Source: an uncultured Eubacteriales bacterium | GTDB taxonomy: Bacteria > Bacillota > Clostridia > Oscillospirales > Acutalibacteraceae | DNA length: 64,000 nucleotides | Direction: 5' to 3' | Assembly (NCBI GenBank): GCA_934457115.1 | Contig: CAKSHI010000007.1 | Location: 1 to 64,000, forward strand | Shown here: piece after piece, positions 1-6,900 of the stretch | Numbering within the stretch: the stretch's first letter is position 1 | Layout: each line of letters begins with the position of its first letter | Made by a program: the position numbers and the translations under genes | Notes under the pieces: generated by a model | What the model saw: the letters and a program-made list of their open reading frames with translations, nothing else | Databases searched by the model: none | Told to the model about the DNA's origin: nothing

Positions 1-849
1 CAACGCTTTGTTTGCTATCGTGTTGTATTTGTTCTCTACTTCTCTTGATAGCAACGTGCGGTTTGTATTCTTCTCTAGGGTTACAAGGTTTTCGAGCACT
101 TCTTGTTCATGTAGGAGTTTTTCTATTGCTTTCTCGCTTTTTTCGTTGTGCTTTACTAGCTCTCTTTGAACTTTCTTTTGGTTTAGTGTTCTTTCAGTCT
201 CATTTTCTATGTTTGTTTGCCTATTTATTAGATTTTGAGTATTTAAAATATTATTATATATGGTATTAGAAGAACTGCTGTACTTATTAACAACCTTATC
301 TGCAAAACTCGGTTTTACATATATAGCATTAGCTGAATCATTATCAGCGGATATAAGATTCAGCGGTTTATATGTTGTATTTTTTTTTTTGTTAGATAAA
401 GAATCAATTAAATCTTTGAATTCTTTTGTGTTAAAATTATTATTTATAATAGTGTTGTGTATTTGTTGAATCTGAGAGTTATCAATGGAATTTCCTGCTA
501 ACTTAAGTTCTCTTTCTAATTGTCCTAGAAGATCCTGCCTAAGCCTTAAGTTATTAATGAGACCATTTTGGCCGTCTTGGTATGCACGCATTTGCAAAAG
601 TAGATTAATAATAGTCTGTGCTGCTTCACCATCACCGTTATCATTCATTTTATGAATCATTTGAGTATCTGTAAAATACGTATCGGGTTTATTTTTAACA
701 AACCTAGATTTAAGTGCTTTTGAAGAACGGCTGATAAAACTATCATAAAACGGCTTAATGCGCAAATTATTGATAGAGTGCATAACTATCTTAGGATTTG
801 AAATATTGGTTTTTATAAATTTTAGTGTTGTAAAATTGCGATTTTTCAT
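1..849 (-). CDS. Hypothetical coiled-coil protein of the contractile injection cluster (partial)
   Basis: An uninterrupted minus-strand frame runs from an ATG at 849 to the window edge, giving the first 283 residues with no stop; the C-terminus lies outside. The start has an AAAGGA ribosome binding site about 9 nt upstream and follows the second tube-like gene by about 20 nt, so it belongs to the same operon. The N-terminal ~50 residues are basic; residues ~90-130 and ~200-283 are rich in Gln, Glu, Lys, Asn and Leu and look coiled-coil; no signal peptide or membrane segment is seen. I do not recognise the family. In related clusters genes at this place encode tail assembly or adaptor proteins, but that is only positional inference. 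Confidence 0.7.
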   Translation of the reverse strand, partial: MKNRNFTTLKFIKTNISNPKIVMHSINNLRIKPFYDSFISRSSKALKSRFVKNKPDTYFTDTQMIHKMNDNGDGEAAQTIINLLLQMRAYQDGQNGLINNLRLRQDLLGQLERELKLAGNSIDNSQIQQIHNTIINNNFNTKEFKDLIDSLSNKKKNTTYKPLNLISADNDSANAIYVKPSFADKVVNKYSSSSNTIYNNILNTQNLINRQTNIENETERTLNQKKVQRELVKHNEKSEKAIEKLLHEQEVLENLVTLEKNTNRTLLSREVENKYNTIANKAL

Positions 850-870
850 AACAAAACGTCCTTTAAGCAA

Positions 871-1383
871 TTATAATAATGCCGGTACAGGTATTTCTCT
901 AAGACCTCTGTGAACTATAGTAAATGTTTCTATGCAAGGGGTTGAACTTTGGGCATCAAGGTCTGACATAGACCATTCCTCTACACCTTGAGATATAAAA
1001 GTAAATATTGCTTTTAATTCTCTGTCTCTTCCCATTACTATAATAAAGCCCGGAGATCCCGGCGTTGTTAAAGATTCATCGCCCGTAACCATACTCATAA
1101 ACGGTAATGTAGATGCGATCGATCTTACTATATAGCCTCTTTTAAAAGTAAGTTTATGCGGTGATGAATGTGGTTTTTTCAATGCTATAGGAAAGTTATT
1201 TCTTCCACCTTCAACTATGTAGTCCATTTCTCGGGTTCTTGAAATCCCTGAAACGGATTGGAAACCATATATAGAAAGTCCCATTATTACTATAAAATTT
1301 ACCGCAGCAAAAGGTTCTGTACGGGATTCGATGTGTAAAGCTTCTGTAAGTGCCTCACTTGAAAGCCAATTAGGTACTCGCAT
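871..1383 (-). CDS. Second tail-tube-like protein of a contractile injection system
   Basis: 170 aa from the ATG at 1383, chosen because GAGAGGAGG lies just upstream; an upstream in-frame start at 1425 has no such site. Residues ~30-75 (FQSVSGISRTREMDYIVEGG, then a Pro-rich turn and LTFKRGYIVR) match the layout of the T4 gp19-like tube family (Pfam PF06841 type): the 'SG' strand, the charged 'EGG' loop and the 'L.RG' strand. eCIS loci such as Afp and PVC carry a main inner tube and one or two variants of it that form the baseplate-proximal rings, and this is the likely role here. It is clearly divergent from the other tube protein (2116-2607). Cytoplasmic structural protein; no signal peptide. 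Confidence 0.8.
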   Translation of the reverse strand: MRVPNWLSSEALTEALHIESRTEPFAAVNFIVIMGLSIYGFQSVSGISRTREMDYIVEGGRNNFPIALKKPHSSPHKLTFKRGYIVRSIASTLPFMSMVTGDESLTTPGSPGFIIVMGRDRELKAIFTFISQGVEEWSMSDLDAQSSTPCIETFTIVHRGLREIPVPALL

Positions 1384-1428
1384 ATTATTTCCTCCTCTCA
1401 AATAAAAACAAAATTTAGGTGACAAAAT

Positions 1429-1620
1429 CTAAACTTCGAATATATTCTTTCTTTCGTCACCATTCATCTTTTTGTTAATCTTAGAAGCTTCCTTGCAAAA
1501 TCTTACTCTTTCCTTATGATCCAACTCTAATATTTGATCATAGGACCAATTAAAGTAATATGCTAAAAAAGCTATCTCCTCATAAAGTACATCGAGGGGA
1601 TAGCTTCTTAAGATTCCCCC
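1429..1620 (-). CDS. DUF6760-like small tail protein, encoded in the -1 frame of the preceding gene
   Basis: In the -1 frame relative to the tail-chaperone-like gene, 63 codons are open from the GGGGG run (1616-1620) to a TAG at 1429-1431. The peptide contains YPLDVLYEEIAFLAYYFNW followed by an LELDHKERVRF segment, which matches my recollection of the short DUF6760 proteins found in eCIS operons (a YPL..LYEEVAF.A..F.W opening and an L.HRER segment). The open stretch of this frame (1429-1632, bounded by an upstream TGA) has no ATG, GTG or TTG before the conserved part; the only late ATG is near the C-terminus. It is therefore probably made as a -1 frameshift fusion to the upstream protein, or from a rare ATT codon at 1621-1623. 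The next gene starts 46 nt after its stop. Confidence 0.7.
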   Translation of the reverse strand, partial: GGILRSYPLDVLYEEIAFLAYYFNWSYDQILELDHKERVRFCKEASKINKKMNGDERKNIFEV

Positions 1621-1976
1621 AATGAAGGTACCTCAATTGTAAAAGTATGATTACAGTTTGGACAAGTTTCTCTAATATATATTGGTTCAATTGCATTTAT
1701 GCTTTGATATAATTCTTGTAGATATGCTATATCTGCAGTGAACAATTGTTCGATTATATCGGTATTAATTTCTTCCAAAGTACCAAGCTTTGTTATAACT
1801 CTTGATAAGAGCATTATGCTTAAATACCCCGGATTGCTTTTTACTCTAGGATCTTTTAGCGGTATTATTTCATCAGCCGCTGTTGCTAATCTCATTACAC
1901 CTCGTTTATGAACCTCACCATTTGCATCAACATATCCCTTTGGTAATTCAAATGAAACTTCTGTTTGGAATGACAT
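1608..1976 (-). CDS. Phage tail assembly chaperone-like protein with C-terminal Cys pair
   Basis: 122 aa from the ATG at 1976; an ATG three codons upstream lies only 2 nt from the GGAGG and is less likely. The opening FQTEVSFELPKGYVD, the following RGVMRLATAADEI.PL.DPRV and the helix LLSRVITKLGTLEEI are typical of the small proteins annotated as tail assembly or T4-baseplate-like in eCIS clusters. Residues near the C-terminus contain CPNC (ETCPNCNHTF), half of a possible zinc site. It follows the tube gene, where phages place tape-measure chaperones, and its last codons overlap a -1-frame extension, as in lambda G/GT. The role as a chaperone is inference from position and overlap. Confidence 0.75.
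   Translation of the reverse strand: MSFQTEVSFELPKGYVDANGEVHKRGVMRLATAADEIIPLKDPRVKSNPGYLSIMLLSRVITKLGTLEEINTDIIEQLFTADIAYLQELYQSINAIEPIYIRETCPNCNHTFTIEVPSLGES
1616..1622 (-). promoter_or_regulatory. Candidate -1 ribosomal frameshift site (TTGGGGG)
   Basis: The zero frame reads TTG GGG GAA TCT TAA. Slipping back by one keeps a perfect GGG codon in the P site (GGG to GGG) and enters the open DUF6760-like frame. The A-site re-pairing (GAA to GGA) is poor, so this is not a perfect X XXY YYZ heptamer, although it resembles the G GGA AAG type used in phage tail chaperone genes. The zero-frame stop lies only two codons further on. No clear downstream pseudoknot was identified by eye. Confidence 0.45.
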
Positions 1977-2061
1977 ATATATCATATCCTCCTTAATAAA
2001 CTAAGTATTATTATTGTATCTTTAGTATTGGCATATTTTAATGAATATATTATTGGTAAGA

Positions 2062-2093
2062 TTATTACACCACCTAAAATGGTGGTGTAATAA
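2062..2093 (-). other. Perfect 13-bp stem-loop between tube and chaperone genes
   Basis: TTATTACACCACC and GGTGGTGTAATAA form a perfect 13-bp stem with a 6-nt loop. It lies in the 139-nt gap after the tube gene. On the minus strand no T-run follows, so it is a poor intrinsic terminator. A processing or mRNA-stabilising hairpin that leaves more sheath/tube transcript than downstream transcript would fit the high copy number of those proteins; that is inference. Confidence 0.6.
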
Positions 2094-2115
2094 CTTGCCG
2101 ATTTATAATTTAATA

Positions 2116-2607
2116 TTAGGTTGCAGTAGCGCTTCCGCCAGGGTTAGCAGTACCAACTACACGCTTACATCCTTCATGAGCTAGTTCCAATGTTTCCATT
2201 GCTAGTTCAGAAGCATCACCTTTAAGATCCGGTCCTGTGTATTTTGTAGGCCATACATTGGATAATTCCCATGCTACAGCTTCATTAACAGCAGGATCTT
2301 CTAAAGTGATTGTAACCTTGGTTGCTTTAGAATATTTACCGCTTGTATTTAGGTCAATCCAATCAAAAAGAGCCTTATTATTGCTTATAATACCTCTTTT
2401 TAATGTAATGTTGCCATATTTAGCAAGTCCAGGGAATTTTTGAGTAGTATATGCTACACTATCACCTGCTCTATATTCTATTGGATCATAGGAAACATCA
2501 AATCCTGATACTTCACTAAATTGACCAAGAAGTGTATCGTCAATACCATCAGGTCCATCAGTTATTTCAACTCTAAATTTAAAAGTTCTCATTACTAACT
2601 CTGCCAT
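2116..2607 (-). CDS. Contractile tail inner tube protein
   Basis: 163 aa, close to the usual ~150-165 aa of T4 gp19-like tube proteins (PF06841 type). It shows the family features in order: an N-terminal FKFRVEITD strand, FSEVSGFDVSYDPIEYRAGD with the characteristic SG and YR.GD motif, then the LKRGI strand before a D-W helix, and a C-terminal helical stretch. Stacked hexamers of this protein form the tube expelled by sheath contraction. GAGAGGAG precedes the ATG. It lies directly downstream of the sheath gene (26-nt gap), the standard sheath-tube order. The tail after residue ~150 is small-residue rich (NPGGSATAT). Confidence 0.92.
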   Translation of the reverse strand: MAELVMRTFKFRVEITDGPDGIDDTLLGQFSEVSGFDVSYDPIEYRAGDSVAYTTQKFPGLAKYGNITLKRGIISNNKALFDWIDLNTSGKYSKATKVTITLEDPAVNEAVAWELSNVWPTKYTGPDLKGDASELAMETLELAHEGCKRVVGTANPGGSATAT

Positions 2608-2633
2608 TTAAATTAAACTCCTCTCTAAGTTAA

Positions 2634-4355
2634 TTATTCTCCTGTTTTTTGTGTAACTCTAAAGATTACAAACTCAGCCGGTTTAACTGGAGCAACACCG
2701 ATTACGCAGATTAACTTACCGTTATCAATATCGTCTTGAGTCATTGTGTTAGGTCCGATATCTACGAAGAATGCTTCTGCTTCAGATGCACCTGCAAGAG
2801 CACCACTTCTCCACATACCTGATAGGAATGTTTCAATAGTTCTTCTTACTCTTACCCATAGCAACTCATCGTTTGGTTCGAATACAACCCAGTTAGTGTT
2901 TGCTTTAATAGATTCTTCTAAGTAAATAAACAAACGTCTAACGTTGATGTATTTCCACATTGGATTTGAAGAAGCTGTTCTAGCTCCCCAAACTCTTATG
3001 CCTGCACCTGGGAATCTTCTAATTAAGTTAACACCCTTTGGATTTAGGACATCTTGTTCGCCTACGTTATAGTTGCAATATAGGCCTGTGCAGTTTGCAA
3101 TTGTTTCATTAGCCGGAGCTTTATGTACCCCTCTTAATGCGTCAGTTCTTGCATATACGCCCATGATAGAACCTGAAGGTGGCATATAGATGCTCTTCTT
3201 GTCTAGTGGATCATATACTTCTAGCCAAGGATGGTACATAGCGCAGTAGTCACTGTCTACGATATCTCTATGAGCTATAAGCTCTTTTACAGTTTTGCTT
3301 TCCTTTGGCATATCTAAAACAGCAAATCTGCTTGCCAAAGATTCGCAGTGAGCAACTAGTGAAAGTTGTACATTTGCACTAACAATACCAGGTACTGCCA
3401 TGATGTTAACTTCACTGTTGTCTAGGAATGCTTGAATTCCTGTACGGTTTCCAGGACCTTTGTCCTCACCGATAAAGTCAGCGTCGCTAAGAGCTTCAAT
3501 AGAACCATCTGTTCCGTTTTTAAGAGCAACAGTAACGACATCTTTTTCACAACCAAATACTTCTTGAATTACATTCAATGGAGCGATTGGTAATGCGTTT
3601 GCTTTTACACTAACGTTTACTAATTCTGATTTTGCTAATTGCTTCTCTAAGAATTCAACAGATTCAGCGTTTAGTGAAACATTTGCATATTCTTCTACAA
3701 TGTCACCACATTTAACTCCTACGTTCATTTCACAAGTCTTAATTGTGATAGTTGGAAGAAGAGCATTATCAACTACATCATTAGAGAATGGTGCTTCAAA
3801 AGTGATAACCTTATCATTAACTTCAGTAATAATATTGTATTCAGGAGAACCTGCGCCCTCTAGAACAACAACATCACCTGCGTTAAATCCATATTGAGAT
3901 TTAACTCTGTATGCGCCTGCTCCTAAATCTTCAAAAATTTGAGTTTTTGCTTTGCTTGATTCAGAGAAAGTAACAGTTATTGCGTTACCCCATTTACCTG
4001 GGTTTTTAGCTTCAAAACTGATAATTCCTTCTTGACCTTCAGCGCAGCAGCTTGTAGCAACACTAGCATCAGAAGGAGCGACTCTCATGATATAAGCACG
4101 AGTTCCTCCATTAATAAAGAAATGACTTACTGCATATGCTAGATAGCGGTACTGACCAAATGCACTTTCTTGGAGATATCCTCCAAATTTGCGATTAAAT
4201 TCTGCTTGACTTAGTACTAATTCAGGTGCACCGATTGTTGCGCCTTTTTCTGCTAGACCAATAAAGCCTGCAGTGCTTGTGCTAACACCTTGTACAGGTG
4301 CAGAGCCATTGTCAAATTCCTCAACATAAACTCCTGGTGATAGATATTCAGCCAT
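2634..4355 (-). CDS. Contractile tail sheath protein
   Basis: 573 aa. The N-terminus (AEYLSPGVYVEE) is the hallmark SPGVYVEE arm of T4 gp18-like and eCIS sheath proteins, and the C-terminus contains VKPAEFVIFRVTQKTG, the conserved handshake strand region. Residues ~330-560 hold the conserved core (PG region, VWGARTAS, IRRLF-type strand and helix, WVVFEPND and the VR.TIETFL helix). The ~90-300 region, with Ile/Val/Asn-rich beta segments, is a variable outer domain that makes this sheath longer than minimal ones. Contraction of this sheath drives the tube through a target membrane. AAAGGAG precedes the ATG. Only one sheath gene is visible, unlike Afp, which has three. Confidence 0.95.
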   Translation of the reverse strand: MAEYLSPGVYVEEFDNGSAPVQGVSTSTAGFIGLAEKGATIGAPELVLSQAEFNRKFGGYLQESAFGQYRYLAYAVSHFFINGGTRAYIMRVAPSDASVATSCCAEGQEGIISFEAKNPGKWGNAITVTFSESSKAKTQIFEDLGAGAYRVKSQYGFNAGDVVVLEGAGSPEYNIITEVNDKVITFEAPFSNDVVDNALLPTITIKTCEMNVGVKCGDIVEEYANVSLNAESVEFLEKQLAKSELVNVSVKANALPIAPLNVIQEVFGCEKDVVTVALKNGTDGSIEALSDADFIGEDKGPGNRTGIQAFLDNSEVNIMAVPGIVSANVQLSLVAHCESLASRFAVLDMPKESKTVKELIAHRDIVDSDYCAMYHPWLEVYDPLDKKSIYMPPSGSIMGVYARTDALRGVHKAPANETIANCTGLYCNYNVGEQDVLNPKGVNLIRRFPGAGIRVWGARTASSNPMWKYINVRRLFIYLEESIKANTNWVVFEPNDELLWVRVRRTIETFLSGMWRSGALAGASEAEAFFVDIGPNTMTQDDIDNGKLICVIGVAPVKPAEFVIFRVTQKTGE

Positions 4356-4504
4356 AATTCTTACGGTTTTTCCATATAAATGAAAAACCTTACAACTCCT
4401 TTCGCTTTCGATTTTTTTAATTAAAACCTTTAGTTAGTTGAATTTATTTAACATATAGATATTAAAAATATCTATGTGTAAACTAGTTAATAAAACTTAA
4501 GCAA

Positions 4505-5416
4505 TTACTCATCTTGATTATCGCTTGAACCCTCATCCTCATCTTCATTGATTGTTTGTTCAGGTTCATTAATCTTTTCTTCTTTATCTTGATTTTCTTG
4601 CTCTTGTTTTTCTTGTTCTTTGAGTTCTTTTTCGATATCTTCCAATCCTTTTACGTTTTCGATATCTTCCTCTGCAAGTCTTTTCTTAAGCATATAAAGA
4701 AAAATTATATCATCTCTTGCTCTAGACTTCATTTCTTTTGCTGTTTGTCTTGCTTCATTTACAGCCTTGAAGAACTTTTGCCTAAATAAAAGGCTTTTTT
4801 CTTCTTTAAAGTTTTTGTCTTGAGCCGGAAGTGAACTTTTCTTTTCGCTTTTACTTGTTTGACGAAAATCTAAAACATCATCCATGGTGGTGAGATTCTG
4901 CTCATTATCCGAAAACTTGTCCATTTGTTGTTCAATATAGACAAGATCGTGAGATGCATCGGATCTAAGTACATTTGCCCCACCCAAAAAGCTCTTATCA
5001 TTAGTCATAAACCTTTCAGATCCATTAGTAATTGACCTTTTCACTGTATCGCCTTCAATAAATTGCTTTGAATTTCTTGTTCTGGCATGTTTTTCAGTAA
5101 ACGTCAACACAATTTCATCTTTTTTTGAGTCATACCCGATTTCAACCAATCCGGTATTGAGTTTTATCTCGCCTATTTTGTTTGGCGGAGATTTTAAAGA
5201 TTTTCCTGAAGTAGGCTTGACTTTTTTAAGCTTTTCACGAGGATTCATGTCATCCTTGTCTCTAAACCTTTCAATGTTACTACAAAAAGGATCACTTCGA
5301 TATCTTTGGGAACCCTTTTGAGTCAAAGAACTATAATCGATTGCATTACTAAAACTTTTTCCTTTTTGGTTTAATGCCATTTTTTTATCTTTTTTTAAAC
5401 TTTCATACAATGACAT
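4505..5416 (-). CDS. Unknown 303-aa charged protein heading the injection-system operon
   Basis: The first gene after the operon promoter, with GAGGTGGGG upstream of the ATG. I recognise no family. It is hydrophilic throughout, with no membrane segment or signal peptide. Residues ~1-105 are Lys/Ser/Asn-rich and probably disordered; ~85-115 contain a beta-like stretch (GLVEIGYDSKKDEIVLTFTE); ~200-265 form a Lys/Glu/Arg helix (FFKAVNEARQTAKEMKSRAR); the last ~45 residues are almost only Glu, Gln, Asp, Asn and Lys. The gap to the sheath gene is 149 nt. Being first in the operon it could be an assembly factor, a regulator or cargo; nothing in the sequence decides between these. Confidence 0.75.
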   Translation of the reverse strand: MSLYESLKKDKKMALNQKGKSFSNAIDYSSLTQKGSQRYRSDPFCSNIERFRDKDDMNPREKLKKVKPTSGKSLKSPPNKIGEIKLNTGLVEIGYDSKKDEIVLTFTEKHARTRNSKQFIEGDTVKRSITNGSERFMTNDKSFLGGANVLRSDASHDLVYIEQQMDKFSDNEQNLTTMDDVLDFRQTSKSEKKSSLPAQDKNFKEEKSLLFRQKFFKAVNEARQTAKEMKSRARDDIIFLYMLKKRLAEEDIENVKGLEDIEKELKEQEKQEQENQDKEEKINEPEQTINEDEDEGSSDNQDE

Positions 5417-5427
5417 TTCCCCACCTC

Positions 5428-5444
5428 ATTTCATTAAATGAAAT
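5428..5444. promoter_or_regulatory. 17-bp palindrome in the leader of the injection-system operon
   Basis: ATTTCATT-A-AATGAAAT is a perfect 8+1+8 inverted repeat between the transcription start region and the ribosome binding site of the first gene. It could be an operator half-site pair or a small leader hairpin. No known regulator is assigned. Confidence 0.35.
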
Positions 5445-5473
5445 TGTTTCGTGTAATGCTATCTCATGAGTTA

Positions 5474-5502
5474 ATAATATCATCATAAAATTTACTTGTC
5501 AA
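5474..5502 (-). promoter_or_regulatory. Sigma-A promoter of the contractile injection operon
   Basis: On the minus strand TTGACA (5497-5502), a 17-nt spacer and TATTAT (5474-5479). This is a full consensus -35 and a near-consensus -10. A small palindrome CTCATGAG (5463-5470) sits at the expected start point, where a repressor could bind. The start codon is about 50 nt downstream. Confidence 0.8.
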
Positions 5503-5945
5503 TACTTTTTTCGAGAAAAAAATGTAATTTTTTTGTTTTTACAACCTATTTTCCAATAAATACCTGCTTTTCATACGCATTAGTTTATTTTTATATATAA
5601 AATATAAACTTTTGTTCAGGAATTAATAAAATGTATTACATAACCCTTAATTTATTTTTTTATTAATTTTTCTATTATTACACTACACTATTTAAGTGTA
5701 AAACTAAGTCCTTCAATTAACTTTCAAGGCCTAATTAATGAGATAAAAATAATAGATGTGCTATTCTACATATTTCTCACTTAACTCATGTTAAGATGTC
5801 TATATACCCTTATAAACATCAAATATTAGAGTTCATTCCATCATAAATTTATTACCACAATATTGCCCAAGCAATAAAAAGCTTGTAATATTTGATAAAT
5901 ATTACTATAATAAATGGTATTATAATAATAAAAGGGGGAGTTCCT
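5503..5945. other. Intergenic region between injection operon and prmA
   Basis: About 440 bp, very A+T-rich, with no convincing gene. It holds several small inverted repeats, for example TTACACT...AGTGTAA near 5677-5701, CTTAAC-TCAT-GTTAAG near 5785-5799 and CAAGC...GCTTG near 5869-5886. No clear sigma-A promoter for prmA stands out. Confidence 0.5.
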
Positions 5946-6863
5946 ATTAACTTTAACGAAATAATAATCACAGTCCCGTCAGCTCAAACTGATATCGCAG
6001 GTGCAATCGCTAATATGGTTGTTCCATATGGAATATATATTGAAGATTACTCTAACCTTGAAAAAGAAGTAATGGAGATTGCAAATATAGATATGATAGA
6101 CGAATCTCTTCTTGAAAAAGATAGATCAAAAAGTAAAATCCATATCTATATAGACAAAGAACACAGTCCTATTGAGGCTATCTCTTTTTTAAAAGAAAGA
6201 TATAAAAGCGAGTCAATAGACTTTGATATATCAGTTCAAGATATGCATGAAGAGGACTTCGCAAACAATTGGAAAAAGTATTTTAAACCTATCGAAGTAG
6301 GCAATAAACTTCTAATAAGACCTATATGGGAAGAATACAAAGAAAAAACCTCAAGAAAAATATTAAATCTTGAGCCGGGTATCGCATTCGGAACAGGAAC
6401 CCATCAAACTACCAGGCTATGTCTTTCAATGCTTGAAGATATAGTAAACAACGAAAGCCGTGTATTAGACGTTGGGTGCGGCAGTGGCATACTTGCTATT
6501 GCATCTTTAGTTCTGGGTGCCAAAAGTGCCCTAGGCGTAGATATTGATGAGCTTGCCGTAAAAACCGCAGTAAATAATGCAAAGCTTAACAATGTGGAAA
6601 ACCGCTTTAATGCAGTTTGCGGAGATCTTTTAGACAAAGTCGACGGTCAATACGATATCATTCTTGCTAATATAGTCGCTGATGTCATAATCAACCTTTC
6701 TAAAAACATAAAACCTTATATGCATAAAGATACTATATTCTTAATGAGTGGAATAATCGATTCAAGACTTCCGGATGTTAAAAACGCTTTAAATGAAAAC
6801 TTTATCATATTAGAAGAAAAGCAAGACAAATGTTGGGTAGCACTAAAAGCCAAACTAAAATAA
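5946..6863 (+). CDS. prmA: Ribosomal protein L11 methyltransferase, probable ATT start
   Basis: A class I SAM-dependent methyltransferase that modifies ribosomal protein L11. The N-terminal ~110 residues are the L11-binding domain, followed by GTGTHQTTRLC, motif I LDVGCGSGILAIA, the VDID acidic loop and NANI-type LANIVADV. Family members usually start MxxxEIIITVP..., and the matching position here is an ATT codon at 5946 preceded by AAAGGGGGAG with about 5 nt spacing. The only upstream candidate in frame, TTG at 5892, has no ribosome binding site and would add 18 Ile/Asn-rich residues unlike the family. The product from ATT is 305 aa, a normal length. Followed after 37 nt by the ABC exporter pair. 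Confidence 0.9.
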   Translation: MNFNEIIITVPSAQTDIAGAIANMVVPYGIYIEDYSNLEKEVMEIANIDMIDESLLEKDRSKSKIHIYIDKEHSPIEAISFLKERYKSESIDFDISVQDMHEEDFANNWKKYFKPIEVGNKLLIRPIWEEYKEKTSRKILNLEPGIAFGTGTHQTTRLCLSMLEDIVNNESRVLDVGCGSGILAIASLVLGAKSALGVDIDELAVKTAVNNAKLNNVENRFNAVCGDLLDKVDGQYDIILANIVADVIINLSKNIKPYMHKDTIFLMSGIIDSRLPDVKNALNENFIILEEKQDKCWVALKAKLK

Positions 6864-6900
6864 GTCCTTTTATAACTAAAAACGAAATGGGGGAAAATAA

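Noticed and set aside
12..469. Plus-strand hydrophobic frames of 60-85 codons at the left edge
   Set aside because: They are antisense to the open minus-strand coiled-coil gene, have no ribosome binding site, and their Leu/Phe-rich composition is what antisense of Lys/Asn/Glu codons produces.
871..1425. Longer start for the second tube-like protein (GTG/ATG-type at 1425)
   Set aside because: The GAGAGGAGG site lies inside that extension and points to the ATG at 1383; the extra 14 residues do not resemble the family.
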